Origin: Straminergon stramineum
Taxonomy: Eukaryota; Streptophyta; Bryopsida; Hypnales; Calliergonaceae
Assembly: GCA_963920665.1 (NCBI GenBank)
Contig: OY987267.1
Location: 8,370,001 to 8,434,000 of the forward strand
Direction: 5' to 3'
DNA length: 64,000 nt
Part shown: one piece after another, positions 1-10,535 of the stretch
Layout of the letters: each line of letters opens with the position of its first letter
Numbering within the stretch: position 1 is the first letter of the stretch
Notes under the pieces: model-generated
What the model was told of the DNA's origin: nothing
The model's input: the letters and a program-made list of their open reading frames with translations, nothing else
The model's database searches: none
Translations under genes and position numbers: made by a program

Positions 1-1640
1 CCATCAAGTCTTGTTGGAACGAAACGGGGTCGGAGGTGCCACAAGATGAATCACCGAAATAGATGGTCGAGCCGACATTGGACGAAGAAGATTCGCCAAA
101 TTGCACCGGGGCTACCGGCATGGAATGCGCCATATCGATATGCTTGCAGTAGGCTAAGGCAGCTTCCAGGTAGTTCAGGCTCGATGAATCTTCAATTGTC
201 ACATTGCTCCATGGGCCAAATGCAGCTGGTGCAAGTGTCTCCACTAACAGAGTATCGGGCACAACCGCGAAATTGGAAGTGCAATCTGAGACAATATTGG
301 TCATATTCTCCGAGACCATTTCAGCATCTTCAGACACATCAGTCCTCACGCCCGCCTCAATGAATTCGAAATTCATGGATTCTGCATCATGGTCACTCCA
401 AGGAAGCAATCCGTCGTCGACATTGGAGGAGGAAGACTTGCAAAGCTGCACCGGGACTACCGGCATGGAATGCGCCATATCCATGTGCTTATAGCAGGCT
501 AAGGCAGCTTCCAGGTAATTCAGGCTTGATGGATCTTCAGTTGTATCATTGCTCCATGAATCAGGTTCAGTTGGTGCAAGTGTTTCCACTAACAGAGTAC
601 CGGACACAACCTCGGGATTGGAAGTGCACTCTGAGCCCATACTTGTCACATTCTCTAAGACCATTTCAGCGTCATTATAGGACTCATTGGCCCTCACACC
701 GGGCTCCATGACTTCGAAATCTGTTAAGTCTGTGTCATTGCCATTCCAAAGAGGCAACCCGTCGTCGACATTCCAGGGAGCCTCATTCCCGTCTGTCAAG
801 AAGTCGGCCTCAAGGAAAGCCAGAAACTCCGCATTCTCAGCAGCGCTCATAGCCGGAGGCAACCCATCGTCCTCATTGACGGTACAAAAGATGGGATCGG
901 CATCAGGAGCCTACTCATTCTCGTCTGTCAACGACTCCAACTCCAAGAGAGCTAGACACTCCGCGTCCTCAGCCCTCAACTCTGGAAGGAACCCATTGTC
1001 CATATTGGCATTGCAAGAGACGGGATCAGCATTCTTCGGAGACTCATTCTCCTCTGTCAATTCAGCCTCCAGGAAAGACGCATACTGCGTATCCTCCTCG
1101 CAAGTCTCTGGAAACAACCTCGCGCTGGGCTCAAGTGGTGGCATCACTAGATCGTAGGGCACTGGCATGAAGGATCCATCCGATGGCTGGTAGATTTCTT
1201 CCCCGAAGTTGGAAGCATTCGTGAATGCGTCGGGCTCTCTTGGCTTCTTGTAGCAGCCAGTGGCATGCCTCTGATTGCACGAGGTGTGCACTAGACGCAT
1301 TTCATTACCGGTGCCCATCAATCGCATTTGGAATTGCTTTCCACAACTGAGGCATTTGAAGCGCGGCTGCAAGCGGTTGTTGTTATTATAGTACTTGAAG
1401 AGCGCATTGTCGCGACAGGCCCTTGAGCTCCTCCGGATCCTCATTCCGCTTCTTGGCATAGGTCCTGCCCTGCGGGCGACCATGCGAGCCCAAGGTGAAG
1501 AGTTTGTGGCAATTATGGCACTGGTGCCGCGGTTGGTCCACTTTCTTGTCGTCGAAGTACTTGAAAGAGTTTTCGTTGGACTCAAATTGGCAGTAGTAGC
1601 AACGGTAGAGGGCCGGTGCAAGTTGCGTATCCGATGCCAT
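1..1640 (-). pseudogene. Dof-like zinc-finger gene with two finger domains and an acidic repeated tail; probably disabled; 3' end outside window
   Basis: Reading leftward from ATG at 1640-1638, the first frame gives a Dof-like finger (CYYC, then QPRHQ, then CHNC) followed by a basic patch. Spacing between the cysteine pairs is 23 residues, two more than classical Dof. Near 1405-1425 the frame shifts. A second Dof-like finger (ALFKYYNNNN, QPRFKC, CLSC) continues in the next frame and has lost the first cysteine of its first pair. That frame then runs as a Glu/Asp-rich tail, meets TAG at 911-913, and reopens to the left edge with tandem repeats of about 115 residues. No GT-AG intron explains the frame change. 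Dof proteins are plant transcription factors that bind AAAG sites; acidic tails often activate transcription. I infer a decaying gene, but a sequencing error at the shift plus readthrough cannot be excluded. The protein's start is supported by a TATA-like box 200 bases upstream. Confidence 0.55.
58..790 (-). repeat. Tandem repeat of about 345 bp inside the Dof-like gene tail
   Basis: The stretch starting with the word GCACCGGGG at 103 recurs at 448 (GCACCGGGA) with the same following sequence, and the repeat continues to about 790. The period of 345 is a multiple of three, so the acidic tail is duplicated in frame. Weaker copies of the motif around GTCGTCGACATT occur at about 410 and 755. Confidence 0.8.
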
Positions 1641-1845
1641 CGTAAGTGAAATGTCAATGCATATAACACGAGTATGGACAGATTGAAGTAAATTGCGAAA
1701 TAAATTAGCCTCTCTTGCTACAAACGATAGACTACCTAGAGCGTTAATCTCCAGTTCTCCAGTATTTCCCAAAGCTGCTCCGAATAAGGTCCGTCATAAA
1801 GCTGAGGAGAGAAAGTCATTGGAAAAAACAGCAGGGTGGTCCTGG

Positions 1846-1853
1846 TATATATA
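1846..1853 (-). promoter_or_regulatory. TATA-like box upstream of the Dof-like gene
   Basis: An uninterrupted TATATATA flanked by GC-rich bases lies about 205 bases upstream of the ATG at 1640. Position and context fit a core promoter for leftward transcription. No transcript evidence is available. Confidence 0.35.
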
Positions 1854-1860
1854 CTCCTGG

Positions 1861-3037
1861 GATGAGGGCAAGGAGACTCTGCCGTAAGTTGCAAGCTAGC
1901 GTACTCAGATCTTACTGGGCGCAGCTTTCGGGAATCTTTCTATTGGGTCTCGCTTTCAGGCCTATTCGAGGCTTTACATCCGTCCCGGAAATCACCGTGT
2001 CCCTCAAGTGATCGAAACTTCAGAAGTAGCATGACACCGAAACACTTCTAGTCGGAGCCTTTCAATGTATTGCAGGTTTTTTATTTGTCGTGGAGGGGTG
2101 CGATTTATGCAAGGATGGCAAGAAGGAGCCTCATCATCGGATACTTTGATTCGTGCAGTGATGAGCGCAAGGGGGGGCTTAGTGAGGAGTTTAGATCAAC
2201 TTGGTACTCTAGGAAGTTTTTTTAGTTCCGGTAGTCTCCACTCTCCTAAGTGGAAGTTAACCCCCACTCGCATAGCCAATCTCACCGACTCATTTTGCTT
2301 GGGGTCCGAGCTGAGTGCCCCCCTCTTGGTTTGTTTCTTGCACTTTAATTGGATGTATACTTTTCTTCCAGAACAAGAAAGGAAAGACATTGAGGGCACC
2401 AATGCATAAAACTCTCGCACTGGAATTAAGATTCATAATACTAACAATTTTGAAGCTGCAGTATAAAACATCCAGAATTATTGATTTAATATGCTCTGGA
2501 TAACAAAGAGAATGTTAACAAAACCCAATGTTGTTTTTCATCACTTAGACTGTGTAAAATCTCTAACTCTCTTGTAGGGCAAGCTGCAGAAGCTTCGCCA
2601 TAGCATCCCACGACACCAGTTCGTTCATGAAGGTGGTCAGGTAATCAGGTCGTCGGTTCTGCCACACATCTCAGATCATTCACCAATTTCATTAAATCGA
2701 TGCAAATGAATTCTGGTGCCAAAATTTTTGAGTGACATAAATCTACATAAATCTCTGAAAAGAACAAGCACAAGAATTACCGCAAGTCCTCAAAGTGCCA
2801 AAGTTGTGGAATACGGTCACCAACTTAACAAAATTGACGTTGTCAGATTGTTTCCCAATTTCAACACTCCTACACAAACCTCCACATGTATTAGGAGCTA
2901 TACTAGTATTCATTGAGTACAGAGCGAATTCGGTTGGATTTAGGAGAAGAGCTAGTTCCATTGACACTATTACAATGCAATCACTATGTTGCATATTTCA
3001 TCAACATGATACGGTAAACATACTTTGATTTGTTCAT
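1861..3037. other. Intergenic DNA, no gene recognised
   Basis: Contains several open frames of 60-115 codons on both strands, none with a recognisable domain or splice partners. Composition falls from mixed to AT-rich toward 3 kb. Confidence 0.6.
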
Positions 3038-3039
3038 TA

Positions 3040-3412
3040 GGGGTAGTCACAGTTCCTCCATCCTCTACATTTTCCGTGGAGAATGGGGACATGCCTATTA
3101 GCGGTTGGCTATCCACATGTGTTGTGAAAAGGAATATTTTTCTTGGAAGAAATTTTGTATGCGTCCATTCTTCTCCTCTAGAGGAAAAGAATGGACGCAT
3201 AGAAAATTCTTCCAAGAAGAATATTCTACTTTGGACTATGCTATGGCTCCCCATTGGCTCCCATCAATTCTCCACATCTCATTCTCCACATCTCATTGTC
3301 TAAACAAATAAGGAGTGTCACACTTCCTTCACCCACAAATGCTTCCCATTAGTTCCTATTACATCTCATTCTCCAAGGAAAATTTTGATGGTGGAGGAAC
3401 TGTGACTACCCC
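3040..3412. mobile_element. MITE with TA target duplication (Tc1/mariner-type), 373 bp, palindromic core
   Basis: Termini read GGGGTAGTCACAGTTCCTCC and its reverse complement, flanked on both sides by TA (3038-3039 and 3413-3414). The inner part, about 3130-3228, is itself a near-perfect palindrome centred on CTCTAGAG with arms of about 50 bases, so the whole element can fold as a hairpin. No coding capacity. TA duplication and foldback form are typical of Stowaway/mariner-derived MITEs. Confidence 0.8.
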
Positions 3413-3414
3413 TA

Positions 3415-5068
3415 CTATTTGACGAACGATGTTGATTTCTTCAAGTGTTGTCGACTCATCAATTAACAACACCACTCATAACATCGTGGGACCATTACAT
3501 TTTTTATTGATTATATTCAACTGTAAAACAAATTTTGTCATGTTTTTCAAGCATAACCTCTTTAACCCTAGAACAGCCTGAAAGCCCTTTGTGGTTGTAT
3601 AGTGTATTATGTATTTGGTGGTATTTGATCAGGAAAACATGGAGCAAATACTTTTCAGTACAAAGTAAAGTAATGATCATGATAGTATGTAAATAAAAAT
3701 TTATCATAACTCATATACTAAACCACAATTGAAGAGTTATAAAGCAAAATATAGGTCGTATAGAGGGACCCCAAGGGCCTTTCAAGGGTTACTCCTGAAG
3801 GTACAGAGTGTTCTCCAAAATTGATGATTTGAGAAAAATCATCGTAACGTACTATTTGGAAGAATATTTTGGAATTGAGAGACAAATGAAAGTTGTAGAT
3901 TTTGAGTTACAGATTCCATTTGTATGGTTAGATTCACCAATGCTATCACCAATCTTTTTTTATACATCTTGAAAGGGAAATTTCTAAATTCCTTCTAAAT
4001 TTGATTTCAAGTAAAAGATTATCATTAAATTTTGAGTGAAATTTGTTGGAATGGAATTGAAATGAGGTTCTCTTGACATGGTAATTTTTTGAAATTTTTG
4101 TGTTCTTTAATCTATGAACTCATTTTTGCAAATCCAATTTTGAACTAGAGTCAATGCAATTTTGGCTTCATCAACCACTTGACATACTTTCACATTTGTA
4201 ATTTTAGAAAAAATATGTACTCTAGTAACACCAAATCCAACCATTAGATAGGACAACAACTTGATGAAGTATCTACATAAATTAGGATGACCTTCATCCA
4301 AGCAATAATGAGAAAAAACAAGAATACCAATTTGTTCATCATCTAGAAACTAAATCTTGGAGCACTAATTAAAGGGATAAATTTTAGAGTTAAAAATCCC
4401 CGCCAATTGTAAGATCTATGTATCTAAACTTCAAAAACCAGACATTTATGGCCCTTCCTAAAGGTAATAATATTTCCTTTCAAAAGTTTTAGAATAAAAT
4501 ATGCATACCCTATAATTTTTGTGGTTTAAGAAAATTAGGGTTTAAAGTGTGGACTTGAAATATTTACCAACTGAACTTTAATCTTCCAAAGCATTATTCA
4601 ACAAGATTAAAAAATGTCCTTTTACACAAGAAAAAAGAGACATTTCATTTGACCTTGTCAGAAGTTGAAATTTCAACTAATAAGTGAAGACAAAATGAAA
4701 AATTGAAATACAATAAGTTTACACAATGAAGAGTGCATTGACACCAATGCAAAGAGTTCTACTTTGATATAAATTTTTCTATGATTTTTTTCATGTCTAT
4801 AAATAGAATATTATTCTTTGCATGAACTCCAAAGACACTTTGTTAACATCACTAAATGATTTTATACTTATAACTTTTATTACACATATAACTTTCAAAA
4901 ATCATTCTTAAACTATTTTCTACAAATAATATTTGAAAGTGATTTTTAGATATGCCTTAGATTTGTTGATATCTATCTTTATGTTGTTTATAAAAATCAA
5001 ACCTTATTTTCACACATTTATAGTTGTCATTGGAACTTATTTAGCAAAGATTTTAATGTAGAATTTTG
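3415..5068. repeat. AT-rich DNA including one copy of a dispersed repeat (about 3849-4313)
   Basis: About 3849-4313 is a direct repeat of about 48931-49397 at roughly 80 percent identity by eye, sharing words such as TTTTGAACTAGAGTCAATGC. Its origin is not clear. The remainder is AT-rich without recognisable genes. Confidence 0.65.
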
Positions 5069-5296
5069 TTAACCTTTAAAAGATGTTGTGGCCATTTTTC
5101 AGCCAATGAATGATAAAGAATCTTTCTATGTAGGACAAAAGTGCATCTATTTATCGTCATAATTTTGTGTAAAAAGGGGAGGTATAGTATAGTACTTTGA
5201 CTTCCAATTCATGCTATTGGATTTTTTTTTAAGCTAATAATTCATATACTAGCAAAAAGGATGATTTCTACAGTCAATTTATCCTTTAAAGGTTAA
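5069..5296 (+). mobile_element. TTAA-flanked MITE, family A, copy 1
   Basis: Starts TTAACCTTTAAAAGATG and ends CCTTTAAAGGTTAA. Internal words (GAATGATAAAGAATC, TAGGACAAAAGTGCA) match the copies at 14438, 59004 and 59257. Length 228 bp. Termini starting CCC/ACC next to TTAA resemble piggyBac-superfamily ends. Confidence 0.7.
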
Positions 5297-5409
5297 TTTC
5301 TATCTTTCAAAAACAATCCCAAAGCTTATAGGGTCATTCACTAAATTTGAATGAAGGCAAAAGGTCCATAAAGTGCTTGGGCTCTAAAGAGTCCACCTTA
5401 AAAAATGTA

Positions 5410-8313
5410 CACTGGGGTGACAATGACAATGAACTGAATGGCGTTTTTGAATTCACAGTGAAGAAAATTTCACAGCTGTCGACTTTGACAGCCTCCCGAG
5501 GGCTGAGAAATTGGTATTTTACCATGAAAGTTTTCTGAAAAGATCATCTCTAAGTCAATAACATGTGTACCAAATTTTAAGGCCTGAAGATTCACCAAAA
5601 AAATATATATTATAAATCTATCAACATGTGTAGCTATGAAATTTTTTTCACTACTGCCAACTTTAATAGCCTCCCAAGGATTGAAATGTTTCTTTTTTGC
5701 CATAAAATTTTGGAACAAAATTTTTTCTATGTTACTAACATATGTTCCAAATTTCAAGGCCACAAGATCATTACAAAAATAGATATTCACAATCTACGAA
5801 CATGTGTTGTTTTGAAAAACAATCATGGAAACCATTTCAATATTGCCAACCTTGACACCCTCCCAAGGGCTGAAAAATTGCTTATATACCATGAAATGTT
5901 TTTCACAAGATCTTCTCTATGCTAATAACATGTGTGCCAAATTTGAAGGTCAAAAGATTTATATAAAAAAAGATATCCACAATCTACCAACATGTGTAGC
6001 TTTGAGAAACCATTTCACTACTACCAACTTTGACACCCTCCTAAGGGTTGAGGAATTGTATATTTACCATGAAATTTTTGGCACAAGATGTTCATCATGT
6101 TAAGAACCTGTGTGCCAAGTTTCAAGGTCAAAAATTTATACAAAAAAAAGATATTCACAAACTACCAATGTGTGTAGTTGTAAGAAATATTTTAAGGATA
6201 TACTAAAAGTGTTGAAGTATTTTGGACAGTTAAGCTTCTAGACTGAAATTATCCAAATGATGCAATCCCTAGACATAAATGCTTCTCAACAAAATCAAGG
6301 ATATCCAAATCTCGATTTGTACACTTGTCACAGCTAAAGAATGCACTTGTTCAAGAATTGGACACCATACATGCATGAAGAAGCTTTTTCCTCTCAATAT
6401 GAATGCTTGCATTTGGAATTGAGCATTACAAGAAGTGGGATGTATGATGACCTGAGAGGCAAGTGGTGGGTGATTATTTTTCTAAGTAGAGGATTGAAGG
6501 TTTGTGAACATGAGTAGCCTAAGTGATGACTGAGTGCATGAAGGATATGATAAGTGAGTGAGTCAAGGCTATGGATGACTGAGTGAGTGAGGCTATGTGG
6601 TGATTGAGTGAGTGTAGGTTGGATCATGGATGATGGATGACTAACTAAGGTTTGAGTGATGAGTGTATGAGGTTGATTATTGAAATTTTTGGATCCAATT
6701 AGCATTCTAAAATTTGTAGATGATGGCTATTTCAAATGAAACTTGTGCTTGCATTATAGGTTTGAGTGAGGCAAGGAAGACAAGAGTTGACATTATAGCT
6801 ATTGTTAGAGTCTTTATTAGAACAATTCAAAGGTTGGTGAAATAATTTTGAGAAGATGGAACCTATAAGTGTAAACTTTGTGGTGGAAGTTACACTAAGA
6901 AGCTTAGTAATAGAGATGTCTGTGCTATTATATATGTCTCAAAAATTCATTGTCGCTCGACACTCTTGGAGATTACTAGTATGTGTCCTACTCTAGTGTC
7001 TAGAAGAACTATTCAAAGGGTCCTACATGGAAGTGGCATTTTCAATTGAATTGTAGTCAAAAAACCTTTCTTGACACCTTGTCACATGTCTCAGCAATTG
7101 GCTTTTTCTCAGAAGTATTGCCATGGGTGGAGTGTAGAAGAATGGGAGTGAGTTGTATGGACAGATGAGTCTACCTTTGAAGTTGAAATTTTTTTTAGAT
7201 AAGTTCATGATTGGAGAAATACATATGAGCGCTACTCATCAAGTTGTATAGTTCCAACTTTTAAGAGTGGGAGAAATTCTTTGATGGTTTGGGACGCATT
7301 TGCTAGAGGGAAAAAGTCACAACTTGTTTTTATGCCTAAAGATCAACGCTTAGCTATTGTAAGGATTTTGTTGAAGTGGTCTACAATGGCAAGTTGCTTG
7401 ATTTCATGGGAAGAGTGTCACGTGGATTGCTCATGGAAGATGACTCACATGTCCATTGTAGCAAACTAGGTGAAGAATGGAGACAAACACACCTTCAAGA
7501 GAAGCTCGATTTGCCTACAAACTCTCTTGATCTCAATCCAATTGAGAACCTTTGAAAGATTTTGAAAGATGTTGTGCAACATGGCTCAATATGCCCTAGA
7601 AACTTAGATGACTTGAAGGTAGTTATTGAAAGAGAATGGAGGTTAATCAGTGGTACAAAGCTCCTTCAATTATGTCATTCTATGCCCTCTAGGTTAGAAG
7701 CAATGATTGAAGCAAATGGAGGACATATATGTTGGTAGATTGTGAATATTTTTTTTTTGTATAAATTTTTGACCTTGAAACTTGGCACACAGGTTCTTAA
7801 CATGATGAACATCTTGTGCCAAAAATTTCATGGTAAATATACAATTCCTCAACCCTTAGGAGGGTGTCAAAGTTGGTAGTAGTGAAATGGTTTCTCAAAG
7901 CTACACATGTTGGTAGATTGTGGATATCTTTTTTTGTATAAATCTTTTGACCTTCAAATTTGGCGCACATGTTATTAGCATAGAGAAGATCTTGTGAAAA
8001 ACATTTCATGGTATATAAGCAATTTTTCAGCCCTTGGGAGGGTGTCAAAGTTGGCAATATTGAAATGGTTTCCATGATTGTTTTTCAAAACAACACATGT
8101 TCGTAGATTGTGAATATATTTTTTTTGGTGAATCTTCGGGCCTTAAAATTTGGTACACATGTTATTGACTTGGAGATGATCTTTTCAGAAAACTTTCATG
8201 GTAAAATACCAATTTCTCAGCCCTTGGGAGGCTATTAAAGTTGACAGCTGTGAAATTTTCTTCACTGCAAATTCAAAAACGCCATTCAGTTCATTGTCAT
8301 TGTCACCCCATTG
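5410..8313 (+). mobile_element. Tc1/mariner-type DNA transposon relic with long repeated inverted termini
   Basis: A 2,904-bp element flanked by TA (5408-5409, 8314-8315). The ends read CACTGGGGTGACAATGACAA and, at the other end, the complement of CAATGGGGTGACAATGAC. The inverted arms are long: 5410 to about 6175 on the left, about 7728 to 8313 on the right. Each arm is a ladder of units of about 184 bp, four on the left and three on the right. Between them, plus-strand fragments of a transposase remain (see separate entry). The core also has a GAGT-rich stretch at about 6500-6620. Not capable of moving itself. Confidence 0.85.
6757..7735 (+). pseudogene. Degenerate Tc1/mariner transposase
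   Basis: Conceptual reading with many stops and frame changes shows the family order. There is an N-terminal helix-turn-helix remnant (IIGLSEARKT-like, about 6757), a second one (KLSNRDVCAII, about 6900), WTDEST at about 7160 (first catalytic Asp), MVWDAF at about 7285, EDDSHVHCS at about 7440 (second Asp) and LDLNPIEN at about 7530 (catalytic Glu context). The last two acidic residues are about 34 residues apart, as in Tc1-type DD34E enzymes. In-frame stops after GSGIFN, EEWE and FFR show it is dead. Confidence 0.8.
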
Positions 8314-8602
8314 TACATTATAATGTATGTTTCAAGAACATAAATACATAATGTATATTTTCCTTTCACATTGCACTAGCAATATACAAGTAGTGCATAT
8401 TTCATGAAGTGGACGCTTTCAATGACCATTGCGTTTCAACTTCAAAATTCCATAACTTACTATTTCCATGAAGCTCCAAAAAAGTTTGAAACCACTTGAA
8501 TTAGATGCCAAGTCCAGTTGTCCATGAAGGAAACTTTACTAAAAAGTATTTCACAAGGTATTTCAAGAAGTGTAACCTCTCCAAATTAATTTCCATCTCT
8601 TA

Positions 8603-8995
8603 GAGCAACCTCAGAGTAGGGCGCCAAGGGGCCGAGACATGACTAGTGGGCAAGCCCGGATTACATTCCTGCCCCACGGCATGCACGCCAAGGTGAAATT
8701 AATGGCTGGCCACGTTGAGATTTGGAGAGGGCATTGGGAAATGAAGGGTCTTGAGCATGGCGCGCAAACACTTTGGATGTCCTTCTAACACACTTTTTGA
8801 CGTACAAACCACAAGTCTCATTTGTTTCAAATTAAATAAAGATAAATCAAGCACGGTGAATGGCTTGAATTTTTGGATCCTTGTGGATTTCCTTCTTGGC
8901 ATGTTTCTTTTCCCGTTTCACCGTGGGGCAACAAATGGCCACATGCACCAGATGTATTCACGCCCCTCTTTGGTGCGCCTGTTGTGGGGTTGCCC
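8603..8995. mobile_element. GC-rich MITE, GAGCA(A/T)CC family, copy 1
   Basis: Begins GAGCAACC just after TTA (8600-8602) and ends GGTTGCCC before TAA. It shares terminal and internal words (AGTGGGC, CCCCACGG) with the better-preserved element at 59486-59889. About 393 bp. The right target copy is imperfect, so the exact boundary is less certain than for copy 2. Non-coding; the open frames inside are incidental. Confidence 0.6.
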
Positions 8996-8998
8996 TAA

Positions 8999-10535
8999 AA
9001 TAGGAGCTTTATGGACCTCCTACCTTACAATACATTTGAATGTGCAAGGTTGTTACAAATCTAATGTAATAAATGTCACTTACTTTTTCATAAACCCTAA
9101 AGCTTAGGAAGTATTGAAATTGAATATACAATACATTTGAATATGCAATGGAACTTTTGGAATTGAATGAACTCATAATTAATTTCCAACCTTTTTATCT
9201 TTTAAACCTAGAAAGATGCCAAGGATACGTTTTGTACTTTGGATGGTCAACTAGGCTTTGCACATATTAAAGAATGGATGATTTTCTTCCAATTTTTTGT
9301 ATACAACTTTATTGATGCTATAGCTACATAAGTGAGTTAAGTTCAAGACATTTGAGTTGCTTTTTGATTTAATATGGGGGTAGTTCATCAAAAAATGGTA
9401 TATTATCCAATTTATTCCAACACTTTGAACTTCTTTTCCCTTAAATTGATTTTGAAATTCAAAAAAAATTCTTTTGTTCTTTGCAAAACTAATAAAATGA
9501 AGTTTCTATAGTACAATTCCTACAATAATTAATTTTTTAAATTCCATAAAGTAAGCATTTTAGTGAAGTTTGAAGTTGAGTATGTATAACCATGTTTCCA
9601 AGAATGGAGTGATATGGAAATTTAATGTATACCACAATGTTCTATACTAGAATGTACTTCTATTACCAAAAAAATAGGTTTTTGAACATGATTTGTATTT
9701 GATATGAATTTTCTTCATTTTTTCTTCAAAATTTCATGGTAATTTGAAGTTGTCACAAAAAAATTGAAAATTTTATGACAAGTATTAGACATGTGATTTC
9801 ATCTTTGAAAAACAAATGATTTCACTCATAAATAGCGAAGAAAAAGAGTGAGGTCATAAGCTTTGTCCATCCATTAGAGAGTAATCTCTTCGTCGAATGT
9901 TTGAATATCCAAAAGAAGAAATTCGAAGGTATTCAATTACAGTAGTCTGGAATGTCGGGATTGTACTCCATTGAATTCTTAATGCACTTAATAAGTGCAC
10001 CCAAAATAACCACCTTATAATGAACCTGCTGTCAGGATTTGTGTTTCCCAGTTAGATCATACATTCAATCACATTTGTGAAAGGTGAAAACAAAATTGAT
10101 AATGAACATCAGTAAGTTACAGATTAATCCCACAAGCCATACACCATTAGTGCCACCGATATGATGTCGAGAATATCCATGAATCATTAGAGGAGCTGCC
10201 AAAGTAAATTGGGCTAGAATTATAGGAGCTTCCAATGATTTACTGTAGACAAGGAGGCTGTATAACTAAAACCTATCATCACTACACAGACACTCAGCAT
10301 TGAAAGGGATGCAAGATGACATCAACACTGGCGGATCCATCGATGTGCATTGCACTCTGAAGATATGCAATTTTGAAACTAATCAGAAAGGGAAGACAGA
10401 GAGAGAGCTCATCATGCAAGGAAGTCCTGAAGTGGGGTGATAATGCCTTCCCGAGCCTGACTCAAGAGCGTCAGTCTCATTCTACTAGAGCCTGGAAGCC
10501 TCCAATAGATACAGAATCAGTGGTTATGCTACAAT
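8999..10535. other. AT-rich intergenic DNA and 3' flank of the Yip1-domain gene
   Basis: No gene seen. From about 10,100 the composition rises toward that of the neighbouring gene, consistent with its 3' untranslated region. Confidence 0.6.

Noticed and set aside
2065..2409. 114-codon plus-strand frame
   Set aside because: No recognisable domain, no partner exons; chance frame in mixed-composition intergenic DNA.
5825..6103. Identical-looking 92-codon frames at 5825-6103 (+) and 7797-8075 (-)
   Set aside because: They are the inverted terminal arms of the Tc1/mariner element, not genes.
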